Shown here: positions 8,991 to 18,160 of the stretch, one piece after another
Layout of the letters: each line of letters starts with the position of its first letter
Numbering within the stretch: position 1 is the stretch's first letter
Source of the DNA: Tessaracoccus bendigoensis DSM 12906
Lineage (GTDB): Bacteria > Actinomycetota > Actinomycetes > Propionibacteriales > Propionibacteriaceae
Reading direction: 5' to 3'
NCBI RefSeq assembly: GCF_900141915.1
Contig: NZ_FQZG01000018.1
Span: 1 to 62,198 of the forward strand
DNA length: 62,198 nucleotides
The notes under the pieces: model-generated
Database searches by the model: none
What the model saw: only the letters and a program-made list of their open reading frames with translations
Told to the model about the DNA's origin: nothing
Program-made: the position numbers and the translations under genes

Positions 8991-10667
8991 TCAGGCTGGG
9001 TCGGCGTGCACCGCCGCCGAGTAGTTGCTGCACCCCACAGACCCACACGTGACCTGCCGTTTGCGGCCAGGCTCCTGACGGTTGCTGCTCGCCGGAGATT
9101 TGTCCCGCCTCACCTGGGCAATGATGAGTTCGTTCCTGATCGGACCCTCTGGTGCGGCGACTCGGAACCAGGCCAAGACCGTCGATGCCCCGAAGAGCAC
9201 CGAGGCGAACAGACCGGCAGTCGGCGTGCTCCGGAACTCAAAGAGCACCCAGCCGCAGCCGACGAGAATCATCGCTGCGATGCTGAGGTCCACGACTACT
9301 CGCTGAAGCCTGGACGGCGAGAACGTCGCAAAGGCAGCCATCCTGATGACTGCGACGAAGTGCCCGACAAGGACGATGCTCAAGAAGCGCGCTCCGCCGC
9401 CGCCGATGAACACCGCCCCCAAAGCCAATGTAATAGGGACTACCAGCAGCACCGCCTCCCGGAGAGCCGGACCACGTCGAGATGCTGCCGGTTCAGAGAT
9501 GCCTTCCGAAAGCCCAACGAAACGCTGGGCGACTGCCTTTAACACCCATACGCCCCCGGCCCCCAGGGCAAGAGCCACTCCGAGAACAAGGTGGACTAGA
9601 ACAGTCACAAGGACCGCCCATGGCCCGGCATTTCCCGAATCCCCCCGGGCCATGACCATCAGCTCGAAGGACACCACCACCACGGCCAACAAGGCTGCCA
9701 TCAATACCGGCGCTCCTCGGCTGATCCCTGCCTCAGCAACGCCGGATGAGGCAACAACCGGCAGGATCCAGAAGAGGAGGACCGCGGTGAAGATTGCCAC
9801 TTCAACGCCGATCATGGCCATCCGCCACTCTCCCTGCAGACCGTGCGCGAAGAAGAGCGGTACCGCAGGCGTCAAGACCCAAGCGGCGCTCCAGCCAATG
9901 ATCCACCAGCGTGAACTCGCGCGAATCCCGTCCAATCTCTTGTGGATCTTCCTCGTGAATGCCTCGTCAAGGATCGCTCGGAGGCTGTTGGAGCGTAGCT
10001 GATTCTGACCCACGACGATGAGCTGCGATCCCGACCACCCGACGCACAACACGGCGAGCGTCAGGAGGGTCAGCCTCTCCCCTTCACCTCCGACGCGTAA
10101 AGCCACCCCGGCCATTGCCCCAGCGAAGACGATGGCGGACATCGTGAGCGAGAACTCGACCCCCAACCGACCATCAAGGCGCCGTAGGTTGGTCAGCCTC
10201 GTCAAGACCACCCTGCCGTCAGCCCTGATGCCCTCAGCGTCCTGCTCATCGATCTGGGCCGAGGTCTGTCCAAGAGCCAGTGTCATCGCGACCATCAATG
10301 TAGCCAGGACGCCCAGCGCACCCAGAACCAGGGCCCCGTCCCGGTCCCCGTTGAACCAGTCAGGCGGGGCCTGAGTCACAACAAATGCAAACGCGGAAGC
10401 AGCCACCACAAAGGAGACAAGGACACCCAAGCCCGAGTCCCGTGCGCCGCGTTTCCCCGTCTCAGCAATGCAGTCGACGCAAAGGACGTAATCGGCCTCC
10501 CCATCAATGACGCGCCGACAGTTCGCGGACAGCTCAGGCACCTCGGGAACCTCTGCGTCCTCAGCCGAATGGGCCTCAGCGACTCCAGGCCGGACCCCCT
10601 CCGAGCCTGCCACCCCGGCCCCACGCCCACAGCTCAGGAGCCGATCGACCAAGCGCAACAACTTCAT
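8991..10667 (-). CDS. Multi-pass membrane protein of unknown function
   Basis: A 558-aa product with a short cytoplasmic N-terminal region containing two CxxC-like cysteine pairs (NCRRVIDG...YVLCVDC). About ten to twelve hydrophobic segments follow in paired hairpins (for example LGVLVSFVVAASAFAFVV and FSLTMSAIVFAGAMAGVAL). I recognise no transporter or enzyme signature. I chose the ATG at 10667 (MKLLRLVDRLL) because the longer form would overlap the preceding lactonase gene. The start lies 28 bases after that gene's stop, so they may share a transcript. The C-terminus is Arg/Ser-rich and ends inside the DnaA-box-like region's flank. Confidence 0.6.
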   Translation of the reverse strand: MKLLRLVDRLLSCGRGAGVAGSEGVRPGVAEAHSAEDAEVPEVPELSANCRRVIDGEADYVLCVDCIAETGKRGARDSGLGVLVSFVVAASAFAFVVTQAPPDWFNGDRDGALVLGALGVLATLMVAMTLALGQTSAQIDEQDAEGIRADGRVVLTRLTNLRRLDGRLGVEFSLTMSAIVFAGAMAGVALRVGGEGERLTLLTLAVLCVGWSGSQLIVVGQNQLRSNSLRAILDEAFTRKIHKRLDGIRASSRWWIIGWSAAWVLTPAVPLFFAHGLQGEWRMAMIGVEVAIFTAVLLFWILPVVASSGVAEAGISRGAPVLMAALLAVVVVSFELMVMARGDSGNAGPWAVLVTVLVHLVLGVALALGAGGVWVLKAVAQRFVGLSEGISEPAASRRGPALREAVLLVVPITLALGAVFIGGGGARFLSIVLVGHFVAVIRMAAFATFSPSRLQRVVVDLSIAAMILVGCGWVLFEFRSTPTAGLFASVLFGASTVLAWFRVAAPEGPIRNELIIAQVRRDKSPASSNRQEPGRKRQVTCGSVGCSNYSAAVHADPA

Positions 10668-10695
10668 GGACCGGCACGCTACCCCCGGACCGGGA

Positions 10696-11709
10696 TCAGA
10701 CGAACCGGACCCAGTTCGGGCCCTTCCCCGTCTCAACCCGGTCAAGCTCGACCAGCCGCCCGGCGACTAACCGGTACAACGCCGCATGGCCGGACAACTC
10801 TCCGACCACGACGACGTGCACACCGTCCGGCGCGACCGTCAGGCTCCGCGGCTGCGGCTCCGTCCGATTAACCACCGTGTGCTGCGTCAGGTGACCCCTG
10901 GGGTCCAGTTCGACCGCCGTCACCGTCGATTCGGTCCGCTCGGTACACAACAACCACCGACCGTCGCCCGCCAGCGCCAAGTCTGCACCCCAGACGAGGT
11001 GCCCGTCCCTCGGGTTCAGCCCGTAGCCGCTCGTGCGGAGACCCGCATCGACGTCGAAGGCCGCCACGTCTTCCTCCCGTGTCAGACGGCCGCCCTCACT
11101 ACGGTCGAACCTGATCGCCTCGCCGGTGAACTCAGTGATCAGGTACGCATTTCGGTCATCCGCGGAAAGCACCAGGTGTCGCGGGCCGGAACCGGGCGTC
11201 ACCTTCACCGTCGGCGCCGAGAGTTCCACCAGTTCACCGGCCGACCCGAGGGAGAACTGCGCGATCAGGTCTTCACCCAAGGACACGAAGTAGGCGTTGC
11301 GGCCCAGCGGGTCGGTGACGGCGGCGTGCATGTTGCGATGTTCGAAACGCGACACCTCCCGGCCGACCTCGCCGTCGGAAATGCGCCAACTCGCGCCCCA
11401 TCCTCCGTGGTAGGAGGCGCCGATGAGCGCGTGGGGGGTGATCGACAGGTAGGCCAGAGGATCGTCGACGTCGCGGCGACCCACCTCCGTCAGCGCGCCC
11501 GACTCCTTGTCAAGGGTCAGCGTGACGATCGCAGGCGACGGTTCCTTGGTCGCGCAGTAGACGAGGCTGCGGCGGGGGTTGATCGCGAACGTGCTGCAGC
11601 CAAGCCCCACCTCGGACACAACTTTGACGGCCAGGCGTTCGCCGTCGAGCTTCAGGGCAGAGATGGTGCCGCCCTTGTCGTTTCCAACCAGCAGGAGGTC
11701 TCCAGTCAT
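10696..11709 (-). CDS. Lactonase-family seven-bladed beta-propeller protein
   Basis: This 337-aa protein resembles the YbhE/Pgl-type lactonase family. Diagnostic segments are GSGPRHLVLSADDRNAYLITEF, the blade motif LLCTERTESTVTAVELD, and TEPQPRSLTVAPDGVHVVVVGE, at the spacing expected for propeller blades. Some family members hydrolyse 6-phosphogluconolactone and many are uncharacterised, so the substrate is unassigned. There is no signal peptide, so it should be cytoplasmic. It lies directly upstream of the membrane-protein gene on the same strand. Its own start faces the repeat block at 11768-11914. Confidence 0.8.
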   Translation of the reverse strand: MTGDLLLVGNDKGGTISALKLDGERLAVKVVSEVGLGCSTFAINPRRSLVYCATKEPSPAIVTLTLDKESGALTEVGRRDVDDPLAYLSITPHALIGASYHGGWGASWRISDGEVGREVSRFEHRNMHAAVTDPLGRNAYFVSLGEDLIAQFSLGSAGELVELSAPTVKVTPGSGPRHLVLSADDRNAYLITEFTGEAIRFDRSEGGRLTREEDVAAFDVDAGLRTSGYGLNPRDGHLVWGADLALAGDGRWLLCTERTESTVTAVELDPRGHLTQHTVVNRTEPQPRSLTVAPDGVHVVVVGELSGHAALYRLVAGRLVELDRVETGKGPNWVRFV

Positions 11710-11767
11710 GGCCCCATGCTAGCCAGCATCGTCAACGGGCGCGTGAAGGTGACTAACCAGGTGGGAG

Positions 11768-11914
11768 GTGGCCGATTCTCGACACCAGACACAGCAAAAT
11801 CGACCACTCGTCGATTTTCACGACCCCGCTCGGAACCACCGAACCCCAGCCAGCAAGGCAGTGGCCGATCCTCGACACCAGACACAGCAAAATCGACCAC
11901 TGGTCAATTCTCAC
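11768..11914. repeat. REP-like palindromic repeat, two units
   Basis: Two 41-bp cores (11768-11808 and 11861-11901) repeat with a 93-bp period. Each core is an imperfect hairpin with arms GTGGCCGAT and ATCGACCAC, the middle reading CCAGACACAGCAAA. The same family forms four units at 55437-55789. The array lies just past the 3' end of the ten-gene operon (TerD stop at 12009). This suggests a role in termination or mRNA 3'-end protection. Nothing else is visible in 11710-12008. Confidence 0.85.
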
Positions 11915-12008
11915 AGCTCCAGCGGCGACGGCGACGGGCGACGGGCGACGGCGGCCGCGACGCGGGTCCTCCCCCACTTCACGAGTCATCCCCGGTCCCG
12001 CTCACCGA

Positions 12009-12581
12009 TCAGCCCGGTCTGGCCCCGAAGTCCCTCACCAACGCCGGCGGGCCACCCCGGTACGGGCTCACCGACACCCTCGAGTGCCACTGGATCCCGG
12101 CGTGGTCGAGCGTCCACAACGTCACGCACGACGCGTCCAACTGGGCCTGCTGCGTGTGCTCGTAGACATACAACGTCTCACCGGTGGCCAGGTCCATCAC
12201 CCGGGTCCGCAGCGTACCGATGTTGCGCAGCGACGTCCCCGGCGTCTGCGCCGACATCGCAATCATGATCCGGCTCACCTCCGGGTTCAGCGCACCGAAG
12301 TCGACCATGATCTGCGCCCGGTCCGGCCCGACCGACTGGCCGGGCGACAGGTACGTCAGGAACGCGCTGCGATCCGGGTTCGTACGGCGCTGCCGGTAGA
12401 TGAAGTCCTGCTCGGTGGCCACCTTGTAGCCGACCCCGCTGCGGCGCACCAACAGCAGGGCGCACATGTCGATGTCCACGGAGATGTTGGTCCAGGTCGA
12501 GCCGATCAGCAGCCGCTGAACCGGCACGTTCCGATCAGTGACGAGCGGGACGGTGGCTCCCGCCAACAGTCGCTTCGCCAT
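12009..12581 (-). CDS. TerD-family protein
   Basis: A 190-aa beta-sandwich protein of the TerD family, calcium-binding proteins linked to tellurite, stress and phage-resistance loci. Visible family features are TWTNISVDIDMCALLL near the N-terminus, the segment DFIYRQRRTNPD, and VDFGALNPEVSRIMIAMSAQ, followed by MDLATGETLYVYEHTQQAQLDASCVTLWTLDHAG. The classical motif GWD...DLD is altered, so calcium binding is uncertain. The start codon overlaps the stop of the GTPase gene (TGATG at 12579-12583), so it is translationally coupled as the last gene of the operon. Confidence 0.8.
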   Translation of the reverse strand: MAKRLLAGATVPLVTDRNVPVQRLLIGSTWTNISVDIDMCALLLVRRSGVGYKVATEQDFIYRQRRTNPDRSAFLTYLSPGQSVGPDRAQIMVDFGALNPEVSRIMIAMSAQTPGTSLRNIGTLRTRVMDLATGETLYVYEHTQQAQLDASCVTLWTLDHAGIQWHSRVSVSPYRGGPPALVRDFGARPG

Positions 12582-13552
12582 CAGCGCACCCCGATCTTCT
12601 TGGTCAACGCCGCCTGCAGCACGTCGAGCACCCTGAACGGCACGATCCCGCCCCGCCCGACGGTCGACGCGTTCGGCTCCGAACCCAGCGCCGACGTCGC
12701 GAACAGCCGGTATGGGATCTGCGCCTCCGCAGCCGCCGTCAGCAACATCCCGGCGCCCATCTGGCCGAGCAGGCCGTGCAACTCGTGTTGCAGCAGGTCC
12801 GCGTCCTGCCGATTGTCGAACTCGCTGACCATCGACGGGTCCCGTTGCAGCGTAGAGCCCGGCCGGTTGAAGATCGACTGCCAAGGTGAAGCCGACAGCT
12901 CACGCATCCGCTGCAACACGTCGAACTTGCTGAGCACGATGCCCAGCACCTGCTCCGGCCCGCCCTGCTGACGGTGCGCCGCGCGGGCGGCGAGCACAGA
13001 ACGCAGCACCTCCAGGTCGTGCCCGGAACCGCGGGGCACCGTGACGACGCCCTCGAGCACCGCGGCGACCCCCGGCACCTTCAGCGGGTCGACCATCGAG
13101 ACGATCAGGTCGGCGAACCCCAGGTATCTGAACTGCGCGTCCGACGGCGCCAGTGACTCAAAGTCCTCTCCCGCGGCGTCGATGATCGAAAGACACACTC
13201 TCTGGCCGCCGTATTCGAAGCTCCACATCAGGGGTTCGAGGCCCTGGTCACGCACCGGCGGCGTGGGGGGAAGCAGGTTGCGCTGCTCAAACAGCGGCTG
13301 CCTGTACTTGTGCTCGAAGCGGTCCTTGGTGGTACCCAAAGGATTCAGGAAGCTCTGGTGCCGTTCCCCGAGGAAGTATTCGAACTGGTCCATCATCACG
13401 CCGATGAGCACCGACTTGCCCGCCGTCCTGGCTCCAGTGATCGCGAGCGCCAGCGGTGTTGAGGCAAGCCATTCGACGGGCACATCGAACTTGCAGGACG
13501 GGCAGGCGCCCGTCGAGGTCACGGCCCGATAGCAACTGGGGCACACCGTCAT
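12581..13552 (-). CDS. Zinc-ribbon P-loop GTPase (DO-GTPase2-like)
   Basis: A 323-aa protein starting with a zinc ribbon (C4, C7, C17, C20). A GTPase domain follows with P-loop GARTAGKS (40-47), Walker B/G3 IIDAAGEDFE, and a G4-like SKFD specificity motif. It resembles the TRAFAC-type GTPases that computational surveys place at the core of predicted conflict systems together with GAP1 and vWA proteins; the Pfam name is from memory. It probably acts as a nucleotide switch for the complex. The start ATG overlaps the vWA gene's stop by four bases (13549-13552), and its stop overlaps the TerD start. Confidence 0.75.
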   Translation of the reverse strand: MTVCPSCYRAVTSTGACPSCKFDVPVEWLASTPLALAITGARTAGKSVLIGVMMDQFEYFLGERHQSFLNPLGTTKDRFEHKYRQPLFEQRNLLPPTPPVRDQGLEPLMWSFEYGGQRVCLSIIDAAGEDFESLAPSDAQFRYLGFADLIVSMVDPLKVPGVAAVLEGVVTVPRGSGHDLEVLRSVLAARAAHRQQGGPEQVLGIVLSKFDVLQRMRELSASPWQSIFNRPGSTLQRDPSMVSEFDNRQDADLLQHELHGLLGQMGAGMLLTAAAEAQIPYRLFATSALGSEPNASTVGRGGIVPFRVLDVLQAALTKKIGVR

Positions 13553-14571
13553 GAGACCACCTTCGGGAAGAGGGCATCGGCCAGGTCGGGCGCCTGGGCG
13601 ACCGCGGCCGCAAGGTCGGTCGTCGACACCAATCGCACGTTGTCGAGCGCAGCCAGCTCATCGAGCGCGGCCAACTCCTCGTCCCAGAACTGAACGGCGC
13701 GATCCTCAGGCCGCAGCCCGTGCCGTGAACGGCCGACCACAACCACCAGCATCGGGGTGGCCGACTCTGCCGCGAACGCCGTCAACTCCCGGTAATCGAC
13801 CGGCACGCCGTCGAGCAGTAGCGCGACCCTGCGTCCCCCGGCCGCAGCCTGCCGCACCGCCCGGGTCACCCGCGGCCACGGGGCCGGGTCGTGGCCGAGC
13901 GTCTGGTCCCAGTCGATCGTCTCCACGTCCAGCTCCCCCACCACGTCACGCACCGGCTCGGTGGCGAGCAGCACCCCGCCCGGCAGGTTCCCGAACGCGG
14001 TGGCGGCGATCCCCGTCAACGTCTCCACGAACGACCCGATCCCGGGGCGACGCGCCTCCACCAGGATCGACGCCGAGGCGTCCAGCACGACCGCCCACGC
14101 CACGTCCGCTGTCGTCGCGTCCTGATGGTTGACGTGATAGGCGTACGCTCCTGGCCTCAGCCATGCCCTCGACCAGGCGCCCTCATCCGAGCGGCGCCCG
14201 TCGGCGAACACGTCGGTGAGCACCCCGTCGACGCCGAGCCGCACCAGCGTGACGTTGTGGTGTCCGCCGACCTCGGCCGCGGGTCGCACGATCTCGCTGC
14301 CCACACCCGCGGGGCTGCGGAACGACACCCCGATGCGGGTGCCGGAGGCGAACGGCAGCCCGGTCGACGACTTCGCGCCGATGAGCAGCTCCTTGCCAGG
14401 GACCACGACGACCTCGTTCGCCGAGACCCGGAACTGCGGCTCGACGACCTCACCTCCCGGCCCCGTCAGGAGCACCTGCGCCGGCCCGGTGGTGCTCAAC
14501 CTGATCGATACCGCCCCGGACGGGGCCTGCGCGACTCCCCCCGGCGCAAGCTGCACGATTCCGGCCATCAT
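13549..14571 (-). CDS. Soluble vWA-domain protein
   Basis: A 340-aa protein whose first 150 residues look like a beta-rich domain (SIRLSTTGPAQVLLTGPGGEVV). A von Willebrand A domain then begins at VVLDASASILVEARRPGIGSFVETLTGIAA, where DASAS is the MIDAS DxSxS motif. A helical C-terminus follows. No signal peptide is present. vWA proteins of this kind usually assemble with NTPases through a metal-dependent contact. It overlaps its neighbours on both sides by four bases, so production should be stoichiometrically coupled with the GAP1-like protein and the GTPase. The start is at the first of two adjacent ATG codons. Confidence 0.75.
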   Translation of the reverse strand: MMAGIVQLAPGGVAQAPSGAVSIRLSTTGPAQVLLTGPGGEVVEPQFRVSANEVVVVPGKELLIGAKSSTGLPFASGTRIGVSFRSPAGVGSEIVRPAAEVGGHHNVTLVRLGVDGVLTDVFADGRRSDEGAWSRAWLRPGAYAYHVNHQDATTADVAWAVVLDASASILVEARRPGIGSFVETLTGIAATAFGNLPGGVLLATEPVRDVVGELDVETIDWDQTLGHDPAPWPRVTRAVRQAAAGGRRVALLLDGVPVDYRELTAFAAESATPMLVVVVGRSRHGLRPEDRAVQFWDEELAALDELAALDNVRLVSTTDLAAAVAQAPDLADALFPKVVS

Positions 14572-15926
14572 CGGTCCTCTCGATCGGTGGCATGCGGCTG
14601 CAGAACCGCCGCAATGTCGCGCGCGGCCTGACGGAGTTCCTCCGGCTGCGCGGCGACCTGTTCAGTCAGCTGCCCCGAGAGCAGCAGTCCACGGACATCG
14701 ATCCCGGCACGGCCGAGCGCGGCCGCGCCGACAAGCGCGGCCACCAGCGGATCCGCCTCACCCGTGTCAGGGCCGACGATCTCGGTCGGCATCGAATAGA
14801 CGTCGAGGTCGGCTGCGGGAGAGGCACCGGGGGCAGGCAGCCCGACCTCTTCGGCCAGCGCGACCAACTCGTCCCAGCGGAGCACATCGTCGTTGACCGC
14901 GCCCAGCAGCTGCCGGATCGGGTCGACCCGGGCCAACTCCTGTGCACCGGGTGTCGTGAGCCACGCGGCCTGCAGGAAGATCAGTTCGTCGCGCACCATC
15001 AGCGGATGCCCGGCGGCGATGTAGCGCCTGATCATCTCGTCACGTTTGGTGAAGACGGCCTGGGCGACCTCCCGGTCGGCATAGACGAGGTCGACGGCTA
15101 GCCCCGTTATCCGGGACGCCGCCATCGACTGCCCGGTCGGGAGCAGCCAGTGCCCCGTCCGGGCCGCCTCCTCGGCGTCAAGCTGCCAACTGACGTCGAT
15201 CTGGGGCAACCCGCGCAGCGACGCCGGGTCGAGGGGGGCGTCGACCGTCACCAGCACCGGCGTGGTCGCAAGCTGCTCCACCGCGGTGTGCGGATCCTCA
15301 CCGATCCTGATGCGCACCTGCCCGGCCAGGTCGGAATCCAGCAACCAACTGAGTACCGAGACCCACCGTGCGGCCTCCTCGGTCGACGGCGCCACCAGCA
15401 ACACCCGCCGCGTGTCGAGGAGGAGGGCGAAAGCGACGTCGACGATCCACCGGATCCGGGCGATCCGGCCGGGGTCGGCACGCAGCCACCTGGCGGTGTC
15501 GGCCCAGCCTCCGGGCGCGGTGAGCCGGTCGGGAAGTCGCGTCTCCGCGATCTGGCGTGGCCCGAATGGCGCCGCCCAGCCCTCCGCGAAGAACCAGTCG
15601 ACGGGGCGCACCCCGTCCACGGCCTCGACCAGTGCACAGTGCGAGACGACGTTGCCGGGCCGACCGGTGTGGTCCGTGCCCGCCTCGGCGCTGCGACAGG
15701 CCGCGTACAGCGACCCCTGTGGGTCGCTCCGGAACCGGACGGCGCGGGTGGCCAACTGCCAAGCCGATGGGAACTGCGGCAACGTCACGGGGAGCGCGAC
15801 GCTGGTCAGTGCCAGCAACGCCTTCCTGGTCTCGGGCGTTAGGTCCGGGGTCGCCTGCAGCGTGCCCCAGCCGCCGACGCTGCGCCCGGTGATCTGGTCG
15901 GCGCTGCCGTAGAGAAGCTGCTGCAT
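14568..15926 (-). CDS. GAP1-like GTPase-associated protein
   Basis: The 452-aa product begins MQQLLYGSADQITGRSVGGWGTLQATPDLT, the typical start of GTPase-associated protein 1 (GAP1-N2, then a middle domain). This family is found next to small GTPases in predicted prokaryotic conflict systems. Segments such as FRSDPQGSLYAACRSAEAGTDHTGRPGNVVSHCAL and RVLLVAPSTEEAARWVSVLSWLL support the assignment. I chose the ATG at 15926, 19 codons inside the longest frame, because family members start there and it overlaps the upstream stop codon (TGATG). The name implies association with the GTPase; a GTPase-activating role is not shown by sequence. Confidence 0.75.
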   Translation of the reverse strand: MQQLLYGSADQITGRSVGGWGTLQATPDLTPETRKALLALTSVALPVTLPQFPSAWQLATRAVRFRSDPQGSLYAACRSAEAGTDHTGRPGNVVSHCALVEAVDGVRPVDWFFAEGWAAPFGPRQIAETRLPDRLTAPGGWADTARWLRADPGRIARIRWIVDVAFALLLDTRRVLLVAPSTEEAARWVSVLSWLLDSDLAGQVRIRIGEDPHTAVEQLATTPVLVTVDAPLDPASLRGLPQIDVSWQLDAEEAARTGHWLLPTGQSMAASRITGLAVDLVYADREVAQAVFTKRDEMIRRYIAAGHPLMVRDELIFLQAAWLTTPGAQELARVDPIRQLLGAVNDDVLRWDELVALAEEVGLPAPGASPAADLDVYSMPTEIVGPDTGEADPLVAALVGAAALGRAGIDVRGLLLSGQLTEQVAAQPEELRQAARDIAAVLQPHATDREDR

Positions 15927-18160
15927 CACACCGTCACCTCGAGCGTGCCGACCGGCGGGTCGAGCACCGCCACCGCGCCACAATCGGCCGGTGGCAGGTT
16001 CACGAACAGCCGAACGAACGCCAACGTCGGCCCGGCCGGCAGTTCGCCGACGAACGTGTGGATCCCGGCCCGCAGCGACACCACCGGTTGAGCCAGGAGC
16101 CTGCCGTCCTGCGGGTGCAGCGGGAGGCGCCCGAGCTGCCCGACGATCGCCAGTGGCGTGTCGTGCAGGTCGTCGTCGACCTGGGCGTAGATCCGGTAGC
16201 TTGCCGGGCGCGTTCCTGCCTGGGCGGGTGAGGAATCGGGACCGTAGGGCACCACCTGATACTGGAGCCGTGTGATGCCCGGATAGTCGAGCGAGGTCGC
16301 CTCGGAGTACATGGGCATGCCGTCGAGGTAGACCACGCCGTATAGATGGATGGCGCAGCCGTTGGACGGGAGCGTGCGGGTGATGCGCATGCCGCCCATG
16401 GTGATGTACTCGTCGCGGGTCAGCTGCGCGATCGGCTCAGACCCGGCCGGGTCGACACCCTGACCCCGCGGCCCCTGGTAGGCCTGCACCACCGTGACGC
16501 CCTCGGGCCACGAGAACGTGATGATCTCGGAGTCGACGCGCTCGACGATCGTCGCGTGGGTAGGGGCGTGCGGGGTGACCATCGAGACGGCCGGGCCGAC
16601 CCACACCGACTCGTCCGAGACCCAGTGGACTGCGACAAAGTGCGCCCGAACCCAGCCAGGGTCGACGGCGTACCCGGTGATCGTCATCAGCCCGCCGAGA
16701 TCGGTCGGCGGGCTGACGATCCGGAACTCTGGGGTCAGCCCCTGGCCCTCGACGATCTCCCTGGTGCGCGGCACGTCCTCGAGCCCGTGCGGCGGCCGTT
16801 CCGGGGTCGCGAACAGCACCACCCGCCCGTGCCTCGGTGCCAGCCACGAGATGTCGAAGGTGCCGGGGGTGCTGGTCGACCTGGCGACCGACACCTTGAT
16901 CTGCTGCAGTTCGGGAATGACGTGGGCCTCCGCCGTGACGGGCCGCGACACCATCGAGGTCCCGTCCGCCAGCTCAGCGACGCAGAACGCCGCGTAGACG
17001 ATGTCCTCCCCCATCGGCGGGTTGAGGTCACGGAAGCCGGTCACGGAGACCAGTTCCCGGTCCAGTTCGCGGTTTATGTCGTAGCTGACGGTGGCTCCCT
17101 TCCGGAACCGCTGGACCTCTACCCTGCTGCCTTCCGGCGTGCTCAGCAGCGCGACGACCGTCCGGTTCGCCGTCACCTGGACGGTGAGGCCGGAAGGGGG
17201 CCAGACGACCTGCGCGACCCCGACGAGCCGCGGCTGCGATCGGGTCGCGTCCAATAGTGAGTCACCCTGGTTGACCCAGACTGCCAGGTAGGTCACCGGG
17301 CCCGAGGGATGGATCTCCGCCGTTCCGGAGGTGGCCGTGGTGACACCGACCAGGCTGCCCAGCTCGGGTGCCCCGCTGGGCCAGTTCGATGCGGACTCGA
17401 CGACCCGGTACAGCGTGACGGCGGCCCTGGTTGGGACGGGGCTCCAGAACAGCTGCACGCCGTCGTCGCCGAGTTCTGCGGAGAGGTGCCCGTAGGCCTC
17501 CGCGCCACCGTACGCCCAGGAGAAGGGCGCGAACTGTGGCGTGCGCTGCCAGACGAACGGGGGGAACGGGTCGGTCTCGATGGGTTCGGGCGGTGTCACC
17601 TGCTGCGCCGCGGGCTCCTCGGGTGCCGCCTGTTCCGGCTCGTCCTCCTCCGGGGCGCCGCTCAGCACGGCGGCGACCTCCGTGGCGTGGGCCCGCACCG
17701 GCGCCTGCGCGGAGAGCCGCGCCGCCACCGCCTCCACCTCGGCCCGGGTCGTCGCCCCGCTGGAGGCCAGCCGCGCCAGGTCCTGGTCCCCGATCTGCTG
17801 GACGGCACCGTCCGGGTGGACGGAACTCCACTCCAGCAGACGGCGGAAGCGATCCTCGGGGCTCTGGCTGAGCGTTGTCGGCTCGACTCCGGCAGGTTCC
17901 GCCTCCGCCTCAGCCACCTCCGCTTCGACGGGTTCGGCAGCTGCCCTGGCCGGTTCCGGCGGGCCGTCGAGCGTCGGCGCCAACTCGTTGAAGATGTTGA
18001 GCAGCGTGTCTCGGTTCTCCCACAGGATGTGTTCGGCGACGTTGCGCAGCCTGATATCGAGGTGCCCCCAGAGTTCGAGGTCGCGTTGCGACGGCATGGC
18101 CCCGCCCCGCGCCCTTGCCGCCTCGACCAACCACCGGGCCCGGTCTGATCCGCTGCTCAC
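15926..18160 (-). CDS. Multi-domain Fn3-like/beta-sandwich protein
   Basis: A 744-aa protein with a short helical N-terminus (about 1-60) and an Ala/Glu/Pro-rich linker (about 65-195). Several successive beta-sandwich segments follow that read like fibronectin-III folds (VQLFWSPVPTRAAVTLYRVVES, FDISWLAPRHGRVVLFATPERP, IITFSWPEGVTVVQAYQGPRG). There is no signal peptide or membrane segment, so it is probably a cytoplasmic scaffold rather than a secreted adhesin. It starts with GTG at 18160 and overlaps the upstream stop by four bases. I cannot assign a molecular role beyond presumed scaffolding in this complex. Confidence 0.65.
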   Translation of the reverse strand: MSSGSDRARWLVEAARARGGAMPSQRDLELWGHLDIRLRNVAEHILWENRDTLLNIFNELAPTLDGPPEPARAAAEPVEAEVAEAEAEPAGVEPTTLSQSPEDRFRRLLEWSSVHPDGAVQQIGDQDLARLASSGATTRAEVEAVAARLSAQAPVRAHATEVAAVLSGAPEEDEPEQAAPEEPAAQQVTPPEPIETDPFPPFVWQRTPQFAPFSWAYGGAEAYGHLSAELGDDGVQLFWSPVPTRAAVTLYRVVESASNWPSGAPELGSLVGVTTATSGTAEIHPSGPVTYLAVWVNQGDSLLDATRSQPRLVGVAQVVWPPSGLTVQVTANRTVVALLSTPEGSRVEVQRFRKGATVSYDINRELDRELVSVTGFRDLNPPMGEDIVYAAFCVAELADGTSMVSRPVTAEAHVIPELQQIKVSVARSTSTPGTFDISWLAPRHGRVVLFATPERPPHGLEDVPRTREIVEGQGLTPEFRIVSPPTDLGGLMTITGYAVDPGWVRAHFVAVHWVSDESVWVGPAVSMVTPHAPTHATIVERVDSEIITFSWPEGVTVVQAYQGPRGQGVDPAGSEPIAQLTRDEYITMGGMRITRTLPSNGCAIHLYGVVYLDGMPMYSEATSLDYPGITRLQYQVVPYGPDSSPAQAGTRPASYRIYAQVDDDLHDTPLAIVGQLGRLPLHPQDGRLLAQPVVSLRAGIHTFVGELPAGPTLAFVRLFVNLPPADCGAVAVLDPPVGTLEVTV